This document shows, in pieces, positions 1 through 8,126 of a stretch of DNA of 33,472 bases. Every line of letters begins with the position of its first letter. Position 1 is the first letter of the stretch. This DNA is from Eubacteriales Family XIII. Incertae Sedis bacterium. GTDB lineage: Bacteria; Bacillota; Clostridia; Peptostreptococcales; Anaerovoracaceae. A program made the position numbers and the translations under genes. The stretch is from positions 1 to 33,472 of the forward strand of contig JAISAI010000032.1 in the NCBI GenBank assembly GCA_031266795.1. The letters are read 5' to 3'. The notes under the pieces were generated by a model, which was not told the origin of the DNA, searched no databases, and saw only the letters and a program-made list of their open reading frames with translations.

Positions 1-432
1 AAGGCCGGCCTCATGAACAAGGACGCGAAAGAGCTGTGCGGCGACGGGCTGAAGCGGGTCTGCACCCTCGTCGGCATACCGCCGATCCTGCATATGGGCG
101 CCTGCGTGGACATCAGCCGCATGATGCTGCTCGCGACGGGCATAGCGAAGGACTGGGACGTCGACATCACGAAGATACCCGTCGTCGGCTGCGCGCCCGA
201 GTGGATGAGCGAAAAGGCTGTCGCCATAGCAAACTACGTCGTCGCGACGGGGCTCGACGTATACCTCGGCATACAGCCGCAGGTGCACGGCTCCGAGCAG
301 ATGATGCAGCTCATCACCGACGGCACGCGCGAGATCAGCGGCGCGGGCTACACGATCAACACCGACCCCGACGAGCTCGCGAAGTCGATCATCGACGGCA
401 TAGAAGCGAAGCGGAAGCTACTGAATATATAG
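1..432 (+). CDS. cooS: Carbon monoxide dehydrogenase catalytic subunit, C-terminal part (5' end outside window)
   Basis: The reading frame is open from base 1, so only the last 143 codons are present. CooS (AcsA) interconverts CO2 and CO at the Ni-Fe-S C-cluster and feeds CO to acetyl-CoA synthase. The segment HMGACVDISR holds the cysteine (codon 103-105) that matches the C-cluster ligand Cys526 of Carboxydothermus CODH-II. The lysine in SEKAVAIA, 37 residues later, matches the catalytic Lys563. These alignments are from memory of the family; the motifs themselves are visible. A cysteine in VVGCAPEW stands where most relatives have Ser. The gene is followed after 37 bases by cooC and then acsB, so it is the CODH of a CODH/ACS complex and not a stand-alone CODH. 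The methionine at 13 is internal, not a start. Confidence 0.93.
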   Translation, partial: KAGLMNKDAKELCGDGLKRVCTLVGIPPILHMGACVDISRMMLLATGIAKDWDVDITKIPVVGCAPEWMSEKAVAIANYVVATGLDVYLGIQPQVHGSEQMMQLITDGTREISGAGYTINTDPDELAKSIIDGIEAKRKLLNI

Positions 433-469
433 ACGATATAGAGAGACGATTTGAAAGGGCAAGCTGCAT

Positions 470-1237
470 ATGAAGATCGCTGTCACAGGTAAGGGAGGAG
501 TCGGCAAGACGACGCTTGCGGCGTCGTTGGCGCGGCTGTACGCCGCGGACGGAAAGAGCGTCCTCGCCGTCGACGCCGACCCCGACGCCAATCTCGGCCT
601 CGCTCTCGGCTTCACCGAGGAGGAAATCTCGCGCATAACGCCGATCGCAGAGATGGAGGATCTCATCGCGGAGCGCACGGGCGCTGACAAAAACAGCTAC
701 GGCAGTTTTTTCAAAATCAATCCCAAGGTGGACGACATACCGGACAGGTTCGCCGTGGATAAAGACGGCGTGAAACTTCTCGTAATGGGTACGGTCGAGA
801 CGGGTGGGGGCGGTTGCGTCTGTCCGGAGAACGTCATGCTGAAACGGGTGATCTCCCATCTCGTGATTGGCTCGGAGGACGTAGTCGTCATGGATATGGA
901 GGCGGGGATCGAGCACCTCGGCAGGGGCACGGCGGGCATGGTCGACCGGTTCATCGTCGTGGTCGAGCCCGGCGCGCGCAGCATACAGACGTACGGGCGC
1001 ATAAAGTCCTTAGCCGCCGATCTCGGCGTGACTCAGGTGAGCGTCGTCGGCAACAAGATCACGAATGAATCCGACAAGGCGTTCATATCGGAGCGGGCGC
1101 CCGAAGCCGACATACTCGGATACATCAGCTACAGCGAGGACGTCATGAAGGCGGACAAGGCGGGCGTATCGCCGCTCACGGCAGGCGCTATTTTTACGAA
1201 AGAAGTTAAAGCCATAAAGGAACGGATAGGATCATGA
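470..1237 (+). CDS. cooC: CO dehydrogenase nickel-insertion ATPase CooC
   Basis: A 255-residue P-loop ATPase of the MinD/NifH-like group that inserts nickel into the CODH C-cluster (or helps mature ACS). The deviant Walker A GKGGVGKTT lies at residues 7-15, the DADPDANL segment follows at about 35-42, and the CxC motif C116-V-C118 matches the cysteine pair that binds the metal at the CooC dimer interface. A purine-rich AAAGGG precedes the ATG at somewhat long spacing. The stop overlaps the acsB start by four bases (ATGA, 1234-1237), implying translational coupling. Its place between cooS and acsB fits a maturation factor for this complex. AcsF-type ACS maturation is the alternative role; sequence alone does not separate the two. 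Confidence 0.93.
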   Translation: MKIAVTGKGGVGKTTLAASLARLYAADGKSVLAVDADPDANLGLALGFTEEEISRITPIAEMEDLIAERTGADKNSYGSFFKINPKVDDIPDRFAVDKDGVKLLVMGTVETGGGGCVCPENVMLKRVISHLVIGSEDVVVMDMEAGIEHLGRGTAGMVDRFIVVVEPGARSIQTYGRIKSLAADLGVTQVSVVGNKITNESDKAFISERAPEADILGYISYSEDVMKADKAGVSPLTAGAIFTKEVKAIKERIGS

Positions 1238-3363
1238 AGAAACTATTTGACAGAGTATTTGACGGCGCGGACGAGATGTACGCGCTCGCGGAAAAGGCGA
1301 TCGCGGAGACCGTCTCAGAGCTCGGGGAGAGCGCGCCGCTGAGTATGCCGAACACGGCGTACCATCTCGCCAACCACCTTTCCTATATCAAGAAACAGAT
1401 CACGACCGTCGGCGAACTCAAAGACGCGTTCGAGGAAGTGAAGGCGTGGAACGAGCACGGACAAAACCTCAGCGCCGTATTCCGCACGGGCTTCGGCACG
1501 TTCATGGCCGCCGAGGCGATAGAGGCTTGCAAGTACGCGAAGTCGGACGACCCTTACGAGGGCAAGTACCACGGGCATCTGTCCGATGCGGAGGTACGCG
1601 AGCTCGGCGTGCCGCTCGTGACGAACGACATCCCCGGTTTCGTCGTCATATACGGCAAAGCGCCGTCTGACGAGGAAGCCGTCAGCATCATAAAGGGCTA
1701 TCAGACACGCGGTATTTTCGTCTTTCTCCTTGGCGAAATCATAGAGCAGGCCCGGCGGCTTGACATGAACATGGGGTTTCCCGTGCGAGTGGTGGCTGTC
1801 GGGCCGGACATCTGGCAGGTGGCGCACATTATCTCGTTCGTCAACAGGGCGGCGATGATCTTCGGCGCCGTGCAGCCGGGCGACAGATACGAGCTCGACG
1901 AGTACACATTCTGGCGCATCCACGCGTTCGTCAACGTATACGAGCCCGTCAGCGACATCGTGGTCGCCTGCGGCGGCGGCGCCATCGCGATGGGCTTCCC
2001 CGTCATTACAAACGACGAAAACGATATGTGGGCCGTACCCAAGAGCCTCATCATCCAAAAGACGACGGAGGACTTTATCGAAACGTCGCTCGAGGCCCGC
2101 GACATCAAGCTGAAGATCACGAACGTAGATATACCCGTCGCGTTCTCGAGCGCTTTCGAGGGCGAGATCGTCCGCAAGGCCGATATGCGCATCGACTACG
2201 ACGGCTCGCGTTTTGACTCGTTCGAGTTCGTGCGCATGACGGAGGCCCACGAGATCGAAGACCATTCCATCGAGATCATCGGCCCGGACATAGACGAGAC
2301 CCCTGAGGGCGAACGCCTCGGCATAGGGATCATCGTAGACGTGGCCGGCAAGAATATGGTAAAGGATTTCGAGCCGGTCTTCGAGCGCAACTTCCACAAC
2401 TTCATCAACTGCGCGGAGGGCGTCATGCACACCGGCCAGCGCGACATCATCCGCATACGCGTCAGCAAGACGGCGTTTGACGCGGGATTCCGGCTCAAAC
2501 ACATCGGAGAAATACTCTACGCGAAGATCATGAGCGAATACGACACGGTCGTCGACAAATGCTCCGTGAAGATATACACGAAGCCCGACGACCTGAAGGA
2601 ACTGCGCAAGATGGTGAACGAGACCTACGATGCGAGGGACGCGCGCCTGCTGTCGCTGACGGACGAGAGCGTCGATGTGTTCTACAATTGCATACTGTGT
2701 CAGTCGTTCTCGCCGTCCCACGTCTGCATCGTCACGCCGGAAAGGCTCGGCCTCTGCGGCGCGGTGTCGTGGCTCGACGCGAAAGCCACGAACCAGCTGA
2801 ACCCGCAGGGCCCGTGCCAAGTCGTCACGAGGGAGCGCGTGATCGACCCCGAGATCGGCATATGGGAGGACGTGAACGAAAACGTCTTTGCCTCGTCGCA
2901 CGGCAATCTCGAAAGCGTCTCGCTGTACTCGATCATGGTGGATCCCATGACGAGCTGCGGCTGCTTCGAGTGCATCTGCGGCATAGAACCGTACTCGAAC
3001 GGCGTCGTCATCGTCAACCGCGAGCACATAGGGATCACGCCGCTCGGCATGACCTTCCCGGAGATGGCGTCCATGACGGGCGGCGGCGTCCAGACCCCCG
3101 GCTTCATGGGGCACGGCAAGCACTTCATCGCGTCGAAGAAATTCATGAAGGCCGAGGGCGGCTCCCAGCGCATCGTGTGGATGCCGAAAGCGCTGAAGGA
3201 CATGGTGGCGTCAAAGCTGAACGCGACGGCCAAGGAGCTCTACGGCATAGAAGCGTTCACGGACATGATAGGCGACGAGACGGTGGCGGAGGATCCCGAC
3301 GCGCTTATGGAGTTCCTCGCAGACAAGGGACATCCGGCGTTAGGAATGGAGCCGATGTTTTGA
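1234..3363 (+). CDS. acsB: Acetyl-CoA synthase catalytic subunit (CODH/ACS alpha)
   Basis: A 709-residue bacterial-type ACS that joins CO, a methyl group from the corrinoid protein and CoA to form acetyl-CoA. The A-cluster ligands are all present: C486, C489, C498 and C508 in the NCILCQSFSPSHVC...LCG region bind the Fe4S4 cube, and C575-G576-C577 binds the distal nickel. These numbers are exactly 20 lower than those I recall for Moorella AcsB (506/509/518/528/595-597), so the core has no insertions. The N-terminal domain that docks on CODH is present, unlike the shorter archaeal CdhC. The gene overlaps cooC by four bases. A 76-base AT-rich gap separates it from acsD. Confidence 0.97.
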   Translation: MKKLFDRVFDGADEMYALAEKAIAETVSELGESAPLSMPNTAYHLANHLSYIKKQITTVGELKDAFEEVKAWNEHGQNLSAVFRTGFGTFMAAEAIEACKYAKSDDPYEGKYHGHLSDAEVRELGVPLVTNDIPGFVVIYGKAPSDEEAVSIIKGYQTRGIFVFLLGEIIEQARRLDMNMGFPVRVVAVGPDIWQVAHIISFVNRAAMIFGAVQPGDRYELDEYTFWRIHAFVNVYEPVSDIVVACGGGAIAMGFPVITNDENDMWAVPKSLIIQKTTEDFIETSLEARDIKLKITNVDIPVAFSSAFEGEIVRKADMRIDYDGSRFDSFEFVRMTEAHEIEDHSIEIIGPDIDETPEGERLGIGIIVDVAGKNMVKDFEPVFERNFHNFINCAEGVMHTGQRDIIRIRVSKTAFDAGFRLKHIGEILYAKIMSEYDTVVDKCSVKIYTKPDDLKELRKMVNETYDARDARLLSLTDESVDVFYNCILCQSFSPSHVCIVTPERLGLCGAVSWLDAKATNQLNPQGPCQVVTRERVIDPEIGIWEDVNENVFASSHGNLESVSLYSIMVDPMTSCGCFECICGIEPYSNGVVIVNREHIGITPLGMTFPEMASMTGGGVQTPGFMGHGKHFIASKKFMKAEGGSQRIVWMPKALKDMVASKLNATAKELYGIEAFTDMIGDETVAEDPDALMEFLADKGHPALGMEPMF

Positions 3364-3439
3364 GTAAAATTCGATTTGATTTTTTTTGAATAATGTAATT
3401 GTTGATGTTGTGTTAGCTTAGAAGGAGGAGATTGGGTAG

Positions 3440-4390
3440 ATGGCGTTCAAGAAAGATCCGCAGGTGTTTGGCGCAAAGATCACGGAGGTCGCGTTCGGCG
3501 CGGACGGGGCGTCGGCCGTTTTCGGCGGGGGGAACACCCTGCCGCTGTACAGCTTCGACGCGGAGACGCGGCACAGGCCGCTCGTCGGCATCGAGTTTTC
3601 CGACAAGGGCCCCGACCGCAGCCTTCCCGGGCTCGCGGAGTTTTACGAGGGGGCCGACAGCCTGACGGATGTCGCCGCGAGGGCGTGTATGGCGCAGGGC
3701 GCGGACTTCGTGAGCTTAGTGCTCGAAAGCGCCGACCCCAACGGCGACGACATCCCGTCCGAAGACGCGGCCGCGCTCGCGAAGGAAGCGGCGAAGGCCG
3801 CGGCCGGGTCGGGCAAGCCCATCGTGATACAGGGCACGGGCAACGTGGACAAGGATCAGGAACTTATTCCTAAGATCGCCGAGGCCTTGCAGGGCATGAG
3901 CGCCCTGCTGCTCTCGGCCAAGGAGGAAAATTACAAGGGCATAGCCGTCGCCGCCGTGACCGCCTACGGACAGAAGATAGGCGCGGAGTCCTCCGTCGAC
4001 ATCAACCTCGCGAAGCAGCTGAACGTGCTCATAGCGCAGATGGGCATACAGCCCGCCGACTACGTCATGAACCTCGGTACGGCCGCCGCGGGCTACGGCT
4101 TTGAATATATCGCCTCGACCATCGAGCGCGTCAAGCTCGCCGCTCTCTCGCAAAACGACGACGCTCTGCAGATGCCGGTCATCACGCCCGTAGCGCTCGA
4201 CGCATGGTCTGTCAAGGAGGCCGTCGTTTCCGAGGAGGATTTCCCCGAGTGGGGGCCGAGGGAAGAACGCGGCGTACAGATGGAAATATCGACGGCGGCC
4301 GCGGCGCTCGCGGCGGGATCGGACGCGGTGATTCTCAGACATCCGGCGTCGGTGAAAACGGTCTCCGAACTTGTCACAGCATTGGTATAG
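3440..4390 (+). CDS. acsD: Corrinoid iron-sulfur protein small subunit
   Basis: A 316-residue TIM-barrel protein of the CdhD/AcsD family. With AcsC it forms the corrinoid iron-sulfur protein that shuttles the methyl group from the AcsE-type methyltransferase to acetyl-CoA synthase. N-terminal FKKDPQVFGAKITEVAFG and the later GTGNVDKDQELIPKIAEAL are typical of the family. The start is set by a very strong AGGAGG site at 3423-3428, 11 bases before the ATG. The upstream gap (3364-3439) is markedly AT-rich with an eight-T run near 3381, unlike its surroundings. It could hold an internal promoter or processing site, but I see no convincing -35/-10 pair. acsC begins ten bases after the stop. Confidence 0.94.
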   Translation: MAFKKDPQVFGAKITEVAFGADGASAVFGGGNTLPLYSFDAETRHRPLVGIEFSDKGPDRSLPGLAEFYEGADSLTDVAARACMAQGADFVSLVLESADPNGDDIPSEDAAALAKEAAKAAAGSGKPIVIQGTGNVDKDQELIPKIAEALQGMSALLLSAKEENYKGIAVAAVTAYGQKIGAESSVDINLAKQLNVLIAQMGIQPADYVMNLGTAAAGYGFEYIASTIERVKLAALSQNDDALQMPVITPVALDAWSVKEAVVSEEDFPEWGPREERGVQMEISTAAAALAAGSDAVILRHPASVKTVSELVTALV

Positions 4391-4400
4391 GGAGGATCAT

Positions 4401-5732
4401 ATGGCGCTCAAGGGAATAGATATTTTCAAGTTGACACCAAAGACGAACTGCAAGGACTGCGGACAGCCGACATGCATGGCTTTCGCGATGAAGGTCGCGC
4501 AGGGTACGGTACAGATAGAGCAGTGCCCGCATATGTCGCCCGAGGCTTTGGACGCCCTCGGCGAGGCGACCGCTCCCCCGATGAAGTCCTTCAAGGTGGG
4601 CGCTGGCGGCGAGGAGTACGCCCTCGGCGGTGAAACGGTGCTCTTCCGGCACGAAAAGACCTTTGTGTCCAAGCCGCTTTTCGCGGTCAGCACATCGCCG
4701 GACGAGATCGACGCCACCATCATAGGCGTATGCAAGATAGACTACGAGCGCATCAGCGAGCGTATGTGCGTGGAATTGGTTTACATCGAGTATGCGGGCG
4801 ACAAGGTGGCGTTCGCGGAAGCCGCGAAGAAAGCGGCCGCCGCAAACCGTACGCTCGTGCTCGCCACGAGCGACGCAGACGCGGCGAAGGAAGCGCTCGC
4901 CGTAGCGGCGGAGGGCAAGCCGATATTGAACGGGGCGAACCCGTCGAACTTCGAGGCGTTCGCGGCGCTCGCGACCGAACACGGCGTGGCGCTCGGCGTC
5001 ACGGCTGACGATCTCGACTCGCTTCACGACACGGTGCAGGCGATCGAGAAGGCCGGCGTGAAAGACATCCTCATAGACGTCGGCGCCGCCTCGATAAAGG
5101 ACGCGTTCGCGAAAGCCGTGCAGGTCAGGCGCGCGGCGCTGAAGTCAGGCGACCGCAGCTTGGGGTATCCGTCCATCGTCAACGTCGCGGCTCTCGCGCC
5201 GGGCGACGCTCATATGCAGACCGCTCTCGCATCCGTTTTTATTCTTAAATACGGAAGCGTCATAGTGATGGATGGCATGAGCTACGCGCAGGCGCTGCCG
5301 CTCTACGGCCTCAGGCAAAATATATTCACCGACCCGCAAAAACCGATGACCGTCGAGGTGGGCGTCTACCCGATCAACGGCGCTGACCAAAATTCGATCT
5401 GCGCGCTGACCGTGGACTTCGCGCTCACGTACTTCATCATATCCGGCGAGATCGAGCGGTCGGGCGTACCCGTCAACCTGCTCATCCCGGACGCGGGCGG
5501 CTACTCGGTGCTGACGGCGTGGGCCGCCGGCAAGCTGTCGGCCGGTTCCATCGCGAAATTCATAAAGGAAGCCGACATCGAATCGAAGATACAGAACAGA
5601 AACCTGCTCATCCCCGGGAAAGTGGCTGTCCTGAAAGGCGAGCTCGAGGAGAACCTGCCCGACTGGAACATAGTGGTCGCGCCCAACGAGGCGGTGTCCT
5701 TGGTAAAGTTCCTGAAGGAATTGGAGTGTTGA
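4401..5732 (+). CDS. acsC: Corrinoid iron-sulfur protein large subunit
   Basis: A 443-residue subunit that carries the [4Fe-4S] cluster and the corrinoid of the CFeSP. The N-terminal cluster domain has C17, C20, C25 and C42 (NCKDCGQPTC...QC), the same numbers I recall for Moorella AcsC. A TIM barrel follows, then a C-terminal cobalamin-binding region (about residues 325-443, with IPDAGGYSVLTAWAAGKLS). I chose ATG 4401 because GGAGG (4391-4395) lies just upstream and because the cluster cysteines then fall in register. An in-frame methionine at 4371 inside acsD lacks these supports. The gene is in the same operon as acsD and acsE. Confidence 0.95.
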   Translation: MALKGIDIFKLTPKTNCKDCGQPTCMAFAMKVAQGTVQIEQCPHMSPEALDALGEATAPPMKSFKVGAGGEEYALGGETVLFRHEKTFVSKPLFAVSTSPDEIDATIIGVCKIDYERISERMCVELVYIEYAGDKVAFAEAAKKAAAANRTLVLATSDADAAKEALAVAAEGKPILNGANPSNFEAFAALATEHGVALGVTADDLDSLHDTVQAIEKAGVKDILIDVGAASIKDAFAKAVQVRRAALKSGDRSLGYPSIVNVAALAPGDAHMQTALASVFILKYGSVIVMDGMSYAQALPLYGLRQNIFTDPQKPMTVEVGVYPINGADQNSICALTVDFALTYFIISGEIERSGVPVNLLIPDAGGYSVLTAWAAGKLSAGSIAKFIKEADIESKIQNRNLLIPGKVAVLKGELEENLPDWNIVVAPNEAVSLVKFLKELEC

Positions 5733-5779
5733 CCGTACGGAATATTGTATGAAGTATAATAGGTAGGAGGATAAGTTTA

Positions 5780-6565
5780 ATGGATAAATTCATCATCATC
5801 GGCGAACGCATACACTGCATCTCTCCCGTTATCAAGGAGGCCCTCGCAAACCGCGACCCGGCGCCTCTCATCGCGCGCGGGCGCGAGCAGCTTGAATCGG
5901 GCGCGACGTATCTCGACTTCAACATCGGCCCCGCCGAGAGGGATGGGGAGGAGATCATGAAGTGGGGCGTCAAGCTCTTACAGGAAAACTTGGATAACGT
6001 GCCGCTCGCGCTCGACACCGTCAACCAAAAGGCCATAGAAGCCGGCATCTCCGTCTACAACAGATCGAAGGGCAAGCCCGTCATCAACTCGGCGGACGCG
6101 GGCGACAGACTCGACAATATCGACCTCGCGGCGGCGAACGACGCCATCGTGATAGCGCTGTGCTCCAAGCAGGGCGTGCCGCGCGATAACGACGAACGAA
6201 TGCAGTACTGTCAGGAGATGCTCGAGTACGCGATGGAGCTCGGCATGGACACGGAGGATCTGTGGTTCGACCCCCTCACGCTCGTCATCAAGGGTATGCA
6301 GGAGAAACAGGTCGAATATCTGCAATTCATAAGGCAGCTTTCCGACATGGGCCTTAATTCGACGGCAGGGCTGTCGAACGCGTCCAACGGCATGCCGAAG
6401 GAGGTGCGCCCGGTCGTGGACAGCGTGCTCATGGCTATGGCAATGGAGTGCGGGCTGACCTCGGCCATCATGAACCCGAACGACAAGCGCCTGATGGATA
6501 CGATCAAGACGGCGGAAGTAATAATGAACCGTTCGCTGTACGCGGATTCGTATTTGGAACTATAG
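5780..6565 (+). CDS. acsE: Methyltetrahydrofolate:corrinoid/iron-sulfur protein methyltransferase (AcsE type, divergent)
   Basis: A 261-residue pterin-binding TIM barrel that moves the methyl group of methyltetrahydrofolate to the corrinoid protein. Recognised by IIIGERI, LDFNIGPA, LALDT, INSADAG, FDPL and GLSNASNG. The residues corresponding to Moorella MeTr D75, N96, D160 and N199 are present (D79, N103, D164, N200). The position of the pterin-pocket arginine R207 holds Glu208, with an Arg at 210. It starts at ATG 5780 after a strong AGGAGG (5766-5771). It directly follows acsC and is 13 bases upstream of a second family member. Position, the RDPAP segment and the GPA motif favour AcsE for this copy, but either paralogue could be the enzyme that serves the CFeSP. 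Confidence 0.8.
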   Translation: MDKFIIIGERIHCISPVIKEALANRDPAPLIARGREQLESGATYLDFNIGPAERDGEEIMKWGVKLLQENLDNVPLALDTVNQKAIEAGISVYNRSKGKPVINSADAGDRLDNIDLAAANDAIVIALCSKQGVPRDNDERMQYCQEMLEYAMELGMDTEDLWFDPLTLVIKGMQEKQVEYLQFIRQLSDMGLNSTAGLSNASNGMPKEVRPVVDSVLMAMAMECGLTSAIMNPNDKRLMDTIKTAEVIMNRSLYADSYLEL

Positions 6566-6578
6566 AGGAGGAACGACC

Positions 6579-7382
6579 ATGATCATTATCGGTGAAAAAA
6601 TCAACGGCTTTATTCCGTCCACATTGAAAGCCATCGAAGCCCGGGACGACTCTTACATAAAGGAGCTTGCCGAAAAGCAGTCCGAATACGGATCGTCCTA
6701 TATAGACGTGTGCGCGGGGACCGACCCCGGAACGGAGCACGACACCTTGGAGTGGCTGATCGGGCTCGTGCAGGAAACGACGGACACGCCGCTGTCCATC
6801 GACAGCTCGGACGTCTCCACGATCATAGACATGCTGCCCCTCGCAAACAAGCCCGGACTCATCAACTCCGTTTCCGGCGAAGGCGAAAAATGCGACAAGC
6901 TATTTCCGGTCATAGCGGACACCGCGTGGAACGTCGTGGCGCTGACGTGCGACGACGAGAACGGCATACCGACCGACCCGAAAGTCAAGGCAAAGATCGC
7001 CGGGGACATCATAGAGAAAGCGGCGGGCGCGGGCATTTCCCAAGAACGCCTCTTCATAGACCCGCTCGTGACCACGCTCGCGACGACAGCCGACGCGCTC
7101 GCGAGCTTTGGCGACGCCGTGAGCATCATCAAAGAAAAATACCCGGACGTACACATCACATCCGGGCTCAGCAACATCAGCTACGGCCTGCCGTACCGCA
7201 GATCGATCAACAGGGTATTCCTGACCTTAGCCATGTCCGCAGGCATGGACAGCGCCATACTCGACCCCACAGCGGAGGATATGCGGGCAGCCATATACGC
7301 AACAGAAGCCCTGCTCGGCAAGGACGACTACTGCATGAACTATCTGACAGCGTTCAGGAATGGGGCTATAGGGCAGCAGTGA
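6579..7382 (+). CDS. Second methyltetrahydrofolate:corrinoid methyltransferase paralogue
   Basis: A 267-residue protein of the same fold as its upstream neighbour. Its catalytic residues match Moorella MeTr numbering closely: D75, N96, D161, N199 and R207. The wording of its motifs (IIIGEKINGFIPST, GLINSVSGEGEKC, GLSNISYGLPYRR) is closer to the MtgA-like methyltransferases that serve glycine-betaine or O-demethylation corrinoid proteins in acetogens. GAGGAGG precedes the ATG, and the gene is clearly cotranscribed with acsE. It may be the true partner of the corrinoid iron-sulfur protein, a partner of another corrinoid protein, or a subunit of a heterodimer with the upstream copy. Family assignment is firm; the exact partner is not known. 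Confidence 0.85.
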   Translation: MIIIGEKINGFIPSTLKAIEARDDSYIKELAEKQSEYGSSYIDVCAGTDPGTEHDTLEWLIGLVQETTDTPLSIDSSDVSTIIDMLPLANKPGLINSVSGEGEKCDKLFPVIADTAWNVVALTCDDENGIPTDPKVKAKIAGDIIEKAAGAGISQERLFIDPLVTTLATTADALASFGDAVSIIKEKYPDVHITSGLSNISYGLPYRRSINRVFLTLAMSAGMDSAILDPTAEDMRAAIYATEALLGKDDYCMNYLTAFRNGAIGQQ

Positions 7383-7426
7383 ACTACATGCCCACTGTCT
7401 GAGAGAACGATGATCGTACGAAACAA

Positions 7427-7449
7427 GCGCAACGGCTTTGCCGCTGCGC
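7427..7449 (+). terminator. Possible terminator of the cooS-acs operon
   Basis: GCGCA-A-CGGC (7427-7436), loop TTT, GCCG-C-TGCGC (7440-7449): nine paired bases with one A/C mismatch, about 45 bases after the last acs-operon stop. The following tract (TCTATTT) is only moderately T-rich, so it is a weak intrinsic terminator at best. Confidence 0.5.
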
Positions 7450-7489
7450 TCTATTTGGCAGAAGTACGGGGGATTTTTTCGTTGTACCC

Positions 7490-7524
7490 CAAAAAGAGTG
7501 CGGGGCTTTAGCCCGTAGCACTCT
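7490..7524 (-). terminator. Intrinsic terminator of the cold-shock gene
   Basis: Read on the - strand: AGAGTGC (7524-7518), an inner GGGC/GCCC hairpin, then GCACTCT (7501-7495) followed by five Ts (7495-7491). It lies 40 bases after the csp stop. The arm overlaps two near-identical 13-base direct repeats (7515-7527 and 7528-7540). Confidence 0.8.
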
Positions 7525-7563
7525 ACCGTAGTGCTCTACCGCAACAGGTAACTGTATACTGTT

Positions 7564-7776
7564 TTATACTACCGTTACGTTGGCGGCGCGTAGCTTGCTG
7601 CTGTTCTTGGGATCCTGTTCGACGTCGAAAGAAACCTTGTCGCCTTCATTGAGAGATTTGAAGTTGTCGCTTTGGATGGCTGAGAAATGTACGAACACAT
7701 CGTCGCCGCCATCATCGTTGGCAATGAAACCGAAGCCTTTTTCTGAATTAAACCATTTTACCGTGCCACTACTCAT
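7564..7776 (-). CDS. csp: Cold-shock protein, CspA/CspB family
   Basis: A 70-residue single cold-shock domain (OB fold) that binds single-stranded RNA/DNA and acts as an RNA chaperone. The RNP1 motif KGFGFI is at residues 13-18 and the RNP2-like VFVHFS at 27-32; [10 protein letters not shown] is the classic N-terminus. The start is set by AGGAGG (7787-7792 on the complement), ten bases upstream of the ATG. The upstream in-frame methionine at 7824 would add 16 residues without family support. It is a monocistronic gene convergent with the acs operon, with its own promoter and terminator, and has no evident functional link to its neighbours. Confidence 0.95.
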   Translation of the reverse strand: MSSGTVKWFNSEKGFGFIANDDGGDDVFVHFSAIQSDNFKSLNEGDKVSFDVEQDPKNSSKLRAANVTVV

Positions 7777-7898
7777 AATTAACGTACCTCCTGATTTTTT
7801 CCACCCAACATTGCAAAAAAACACATGCCTCTATAAATCATAAATGAATCAATGACTTACCAAAACATGTGAGACAATGCAACATTTAATACTTAGAA

Positions 7899-7927
7899 AA
7901 CATAACACAAAATCCACGCGATGTCAA
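7899..7927 (-). promoter_or_regulatory. Promoter of csp with a long 5' leader
   Basis: On the - strand TTGACA (7927-7922) is followed after exactly 17 bases by TATGTT (7904-7899), a near-consensus vegetative promoter. Transcription from about 7892 would leave a leader of about 115 bases before the csp ATG, as is common for cold-shock genes whose mRNA leaders respond to temperature. Confidence 0.75.
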
Positions 7928-8126
7928 TAATACGGGAGAAATTTTTGCTTGACATAATATGGGAATAATTTTGAATACAGGCTCGCGGTTAGCGCGGCAA
8001 TAAGCGAATTTTTGCGGGCTCAACTCTCCTCTGGCCTCTCCACGGCTTTATATGATAAAATGCATTCACCGCGTTTTCTGTGTATTTCACTTGTGAGTCG
8101 CACTTGATGTAGAAAGGAAACGAACC
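7928..8126. other. Intergenic region upstream of the acyl-CoA synthetase
   Basis: About 200 bases, AT-rich in its left half, with no ORF of note. TTGACA at 7949-7954 (+) is a full -35 consensus, but the best -10 at the right distance (TTGAAT, 7971-7976) is poor. TATGAT at 8051-8056 is a possible -10 without a -35. Either could drive the synthetase gene. AGAAAGGA at 8111-8118 is its ribosome binding site. I see no tRNA or riboswitch. Confidence 0.4.

Noticed and set aside
1315..3123. A 602-codon - strand frame opposite acsB
   Set aside because: Composition is Arg/Asp/Val/His-rich as expected for an antisense shadow; acsB has all its ligand residues.
3364..3439. Operon break between acsB and acsD
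   Set aside because: The AT-rich gap has a T run but no stem before it, so there is no intrinsic terminator; the operon most likely continues.
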